Shown: one piece after another, positions 6,828 through 9,896 of the stretch | How the letters are laid out: every line of letters starts with the position of its first letter | Numbering within the stretch: the first letter of the stretch is position 1 | Source: Myxococcales bacterium | Lineage (GTDB): Bacteria > Myxococcota > Polyangia > HGW-17 > SLPX01 | Length of the DNA stretch: 9,896 bases | Assembly: GCA_007131745.1 (NCBI GenBank) | Contig: SLPX01000093.1 | Coordinates: 1-9,896 of the forward strand | Reading direction: 5' to 3' | Notes under the pieces: generated by a model | Told to the model about the DNA's origin: nothing | The model's database searches: none | What the model saw: the letters and a program-made list of their open reading frames with translations, nothing else | Position numbers and translations under genes: made by a program

Positions 6828-9800
6828 TTGAAAAAGTGCACTACCTGCAGCACAGTTTGTTTTGACGGCGCGGCGTTCTGTCCCTCCTGCGGGCATGATC
6901 TCAAGGGCGCAGCTATACTCGGCGCCGGTGCGGATCCATACACCGGGATGGTTGTGGGAGAAAAGTATCTTCTGCTGGAAAGAGTGGGGGAGGGCGGCAT
7001 GGGAGTCGTCTACAAGGCTGAACAGACCTTTCTCGGAAAATCGGTGGCGATCAAGATTCTTCATCCTCACCTTATCAATGATTCGAACGCGGTGAGCCGC
7101 TTCAGGGCGGAAGCCAAGGCTGCCAGCCGACTGAATCATCCGAATTCCATTTCAGTGATCGATTTCGGTGAAACAGAGGGCGGTCTTTTTTATCTTGCAA
7201 CCGAGTTCCTGCGCGGAAAACCCCTCGCCGAAATAATGGATTCAACTCCCAATCTGGATATTTCGTTCATAATGACCGTGATGTGCCAGGTTCTTAGCGC
7301 CATGGATGAAGCGCATCGTCTCGGCATCATCCACCGAGATCTCAAGCCCGACAACATATTCGTGGAAACCCATGGAGAAGCCGGTGTTGTGGCCAAGGTG
7401 CTAGACTTCGGGATAGCCAAAAGGGTGGATACCAAGGATGCGGGTTTGACCACCCCGGGAATGGTCTGTGGAACTCCCGATTACATGGCGCCGGAACAGG
7501 CAAAGGGACATTTGGTTGACAAGAGGGCTGATATATACGCTCTCGGCGTCCTGCTTTACGAGATGCTTACGGGCGTGAACCCATACCAAAGAGATTCTTC
7601 GGCCGAAACAATGGTAGCGCACGTTGATTATCATCCTGACCCACCGTCCGTGCAGGCCACAGAGAGAAAGATCCCGGAAAGCCTGGATGCAATAGTGATG
7701 TTGGCCCTGGCGAAAAAGGTTGACGAGCGCTTTGAGTCAGCGGCGCGATTCCTGGAGGTTGTGGAGGATTGGTGCGATGTTTACCTGAAAACCGAATTCA
7801 AGGGCAGAACTCCGAGCGATGAGTATGACCACATAGTTATCACACCCGAAAGAGCGGATTCGTTGTTCTATCCGGAACAGGGTGCGATGAACGAAGTTGC
7901 AGAGCCGGGGGTCGGCGATGGTTTTGGTGAACCCGATTCAACAATGGAAACACTGTTGATCGATTCGGATATCCGCGTCAGGATTGAGACATCCGATACT
8001 CTGGCCGCTGATGTTCAGTTTGCAGAAAGCGTGCTCAAAACTGAAGAGCAGAAACAGAGACGGAAACCCGGGACCATATCTTCTGAAGGAGCATTCCTGG
8101 TAGGTCGTGACTCTGATTTGCAGAGGGTGGAAAATGCGCTTCTAAGCGGCCGGCCTGTCGAACTCCTGGGAGAAGCCGGAATCGGCAAGACTTCCCTGAT
8201 GGAGGCGGTCCTTAACAGGCTGGAAATAGGGGGCATAAGAGTGGTTGGAGTGGATTCTCCGGTGGATCCCAGGCGCCTTGCTCCCCTTGCACCGATACGT
8301 GCTGTTGCCAAGGCTCTCCTCAATATCGACGAGGAAACCCAGGTCACTACCGATGTATTCAAATCGATTCTGAAACAAGGCAACATTTCCAGGTCGGAAG
8401 CCATGGGAATGCGGGAGTTGATGGGCGTCATAGATCCCAAGGCGGAAGGAGCCGACTATGATCTTCGTATCAGGGAACGCAGATTTTCGTGGTTGAACCT
8501 GATAAAGAAGGCCGCTAAACATAGGTTGCTGGCTCTAGCGTTCGACGACGTGGACCTCTATGACGAGCCGTCCATTGAACTTCTTGACCACCTGATTGAC
8601 GGAGTCGCAAGAGGAACCATTCCAGGGGTTTCTGTTCTCACCACCAGAAATACTGCAAAACCATCGGAGCCGCCGGAAGGAGTCGAACAGATCCAGTTGT
8701 CCGGGCTGAACTCCGATGAGGTTGTGACGCTTTCAAATGGGTGGGTTTCTTACTTCAATGCTCAAGGGGTAATGGTGAATATCAAGGAGCTTCACGTAGC
8801 CGGTGGAAATCCCTTTTTCGTGGAACAACTCACCCGGGCGGTTTGTGACGGAGGCATTCCACCATCCATTTCCCGAAGAATAGATATGTTGGACTGGCGT
8901 TTCGAGCGCTTGAGAGGTTTGCCCAGGCAGGTTCTTCAACTCGCCGCCATATGGGGCGGACCGTTCAATGCGGAAGACATCCTTGAAGGTCTGCTGCAAA
9001 TGGAAAAAACCGGCAACACAACTTCCCAGCTTATGGCTGTCGGCAAGAACGCCGGGGGTAGTGTTGAAAAAGGGAGTTCCGCGCTCGAAGAACTTGTTAT
9101 AAACGTTCTAAATGACCTTTTGAGAAGGGGTTTCCTCAAATACAGAAAACAGAGATGGCATGTGGCGCACCGTTTGATAGAACAGACGGTTGAGGCCGGA
9201 ACACCTGCTGAAGTCCGTCACGAACTCCATGGAGTCTGCCTTGAACGAATCAACAGGAGCCGACAATTCACAACCGTTTGGCCTCACAGCGCAGCAGTGC
9301 GGCTTTCTGAACATGCAATAGAATCTGGACGCACTTCGGATGCAGCGGACGCCTTGTTGATAGCCGGAGCGGAATTTTTCAGAGCAGGGGCTCCGGATCG
9401 CGCTGTGGGATATTGGCATCGAGCGGTGGATTTGATGCGAAGGTTCTGGGCTGCGGGAGGCGTGGGTGACCATGGACTCACTTCGGACCTTGTTTCAGCC
9501 ATGCGGATGCTGGCCCAGGCGATGAAACAAAAGGGCGAAAAGGGAGCTGCTTCCGCCATCTTGCGGGAAGCATTAACCCTTCTGCCTGAGCGTCAGCCTC
9601 AACTCAAGGCCTCCATCCTGCTGGATCTGGGAAAAATGGACCTGGAATCGGGGAGACCGGACCTGGCTCTCGAAGAACTGCAAAAAGCCCGCAAGGAGAC
9701 AGCTTCATCCGGTATCAATTTATGGTGGCTGCGCGCTGAAATAGCGTCCGAGCTTGGGAGGATTCTCGCCAGAAGGGGAGAACTCGAGCAGGCTGTTGAA

Positions 9801-9896
9801 CTTTTGGCCGACGGCTTGTCCCAAGCAGAAGACCGCCACGGACCCAGAAATGAACATGCATGGAACCTCTCTCTCTTGATCGCGGAGATATACTCC
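6828..9896 (+). CDS. Zinc-ribbon / Ser-Thr protein kinase / STAND ATPase / TPR protein, 3' end cut off by the window
   Basis: 1023 codons without a stop up to the window edge. The start is placed at TTG 6828 because the frame then begins with a zinc ribbon (C4, C7...FCPSCG with C18, C21), common at the N-terminus of such kinases; an in-frame TGA lies at 6816 and the next ATG (6948) would lose it. The kinase domain (about 45-315) is complete: G54-x-G56-x-x-G59, K76, E95, H169-R170-D171-L172-K173-P-D-N176, D193-F-G, A221-P-E223 and D235. An acidic linker (about 316-420) follows. The STAND/AAA_16 ATPase has Walker A G448-E-A-G-I-G-K454-T, Walker B LALAFDD (D573, D574) and GGNPFFVEQL (659-668). 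Winged-helix-like segments follow, then TPR-like helices from about 828. The order resembles MalT and PknK-type regulators: a cytosolic switch where ATP-driven assembly is coupled to phosphorylation. All catalytic residues are present, so it should be active. Confidence 0.92.
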   Translation, partial: MKKCTTCSTVCFDGAAFCPSCGHDLKGAAILGAGADPYTGMVVGEKYLLLERVGEGGMGVVYKAEQTFLGKSVAIKILHPHLINDSNAVSRFRAEAKAASRLNHPNSISVIDFGETEGGLFYLATEFLRGKPLAEIMDSTPNLDISFIMTVMCQVLSAMDEAHRLGIIHRDLKPDNIFVETHGEAGVVAKVLDFGIAKRVDTKDAGLTTPGMVCGTPDYMAPEQAKGHLVDKRADIYALGVLLYEMLTGVNPYQRDSSAETMVAHVDYHPDPPSVQATERKIPESLDAIVMLALAKKVDERFESAARFLEVVEDWCDVYLKTEFKGRTPSDEYDHIVITPERADSLFYPEQGAMNEVAEPGVGDGFGEPDSTMETLLIDSDIRVRIETSDTLAADVQFAESVLKTEEQKQRRKPGTISSEGAFLVGRDSDLQRVENALLSGRPVELLGEAGIGKTSLMEAVLNRLEIGGIRVVGVDSPVDPRRLAPLAPIRAVAKALLNIDEETQVTTDVFKSILKQGNISRSEAMGMRELMGVIDPKAEGADYDLRIRERRFSWLNLIKKAAKHRLLALAFDDVDLYDEPSIELLDHLIDGVARGTIPGVSVLTTRNTAKPSEPPEGVEQIQLSGLNSDEVVTLSNGWVSYFNAQGVMVNIKELHVAGGNPFFVEQLTRAVCDGGIPPSISRRIDMLDWRFERLRGLPRQVLQLAAIWGGPFNAEDILEGLLQMEKTGNTTSQLMAVGKNAGGSVEKGSSALEELVINVLNDLLRRGFLKYRKQRWHVAHRLIEQTVEAGTPAEVRHELHGVCLERINRSRQFTTVWPHSAAVRLSEHAIESGRTSDAADALLIAGAEFFRAGAPDRAVGYWHRAVDLMRRFWAAGGVGDHGLTSDLVSAMRMLAQAMKQKGEKGAASAILREALTLLPERQPQLKASILLDLGKMDLESGRPDLALEELQKARKETASSGINLWWLRAEIASELGRILARRGELEQAVELLADGLSQAEDRHGPRNEHAWNLSLLIAEIYS

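Noticed and set aside
6805..6840. Programmed frameshift joining the eight-codon frame to the kinase
   Set aside because: A -1 shift at CGG-TTT-TGA would need poor re-pairing (TTT to GTT), so no good slippery site exists. Overlapping stop/start is the simpler reading.
6747..7139. 130-codon minus-strand frame across the start of the kinase gene
   Set aside because: It runs antisense to the zinc ribbon and the kinase glycine-loop motifs, which are unmistakable on the plus strand; no coding features of its own.

Overview
The window looks like a chromosomal stretch from a bacterium of the old 'deltaproteobacterial' group, such as Myxococcota, Bradymonadota or a relative, with GC around the mid-50s per cent by eye. 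The evidence is the gene style: a long WD40-repeat protein, lipoproteins with cysteine-rich CCxxxC...NCGSCG repeats, a DUF1565-like beta-helix lipoprotein, and a zinc-ribbon/Ser-Thr kinase/STAND-ATPase/TPR protein. No rRNA, tRNA, CRISPR array, insertion sequence or phage gene was seen. The lineage call is an inference from protein style only.

Layout: (1) 1-2162 (+) is the 3' part of a WD40 beta-propeller protein whose start lies outside the window. (2) 2180-3844 (-) is a lipoprotein with a right-handed parallel beta-helix; it converges on the WD40 gene with only a 17-bp gap. (3) 3845-4166 is a divergent promoter region with two good overlapping sigma-70-like promoters facing left and a weaker one facing right. 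(4) 4167-5177 (+) is a lipoprotein with an Asn-Thr repeat linker and five cysteine-rich repeats. (5) 5238-6728 (+) is a radical SAM protein with a B12-binding-like N-terminal domain and a GTG start. (6) 6828-9896 (+) is the first 1023 codons of a large kinase/ATPase signalling protein. It probably starts at TTG and has no stop before the window ends.

How the genes may relate: the two lipoproteins are divergently transcribed from one intergenic region and could both be displayed on the cell envelope under shared control (inference). The kinase-STAND-TPR protein and the WD40 protein at the two ends are typical cytosolic signalling scaffolds of these lineages. The radical SAM gene sits between secreted-protein and signalling genes without its usual partner genes in view, so its context says little about its substrate. 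I found no convincing evidence of a wholly new multi-gene system. The items most worth a second look are the Cys-rich lipoprotein with its hexanucleotide-encoded stalk, the G9 tract in the WD40 gene, and the unusual start of the kinase gene.
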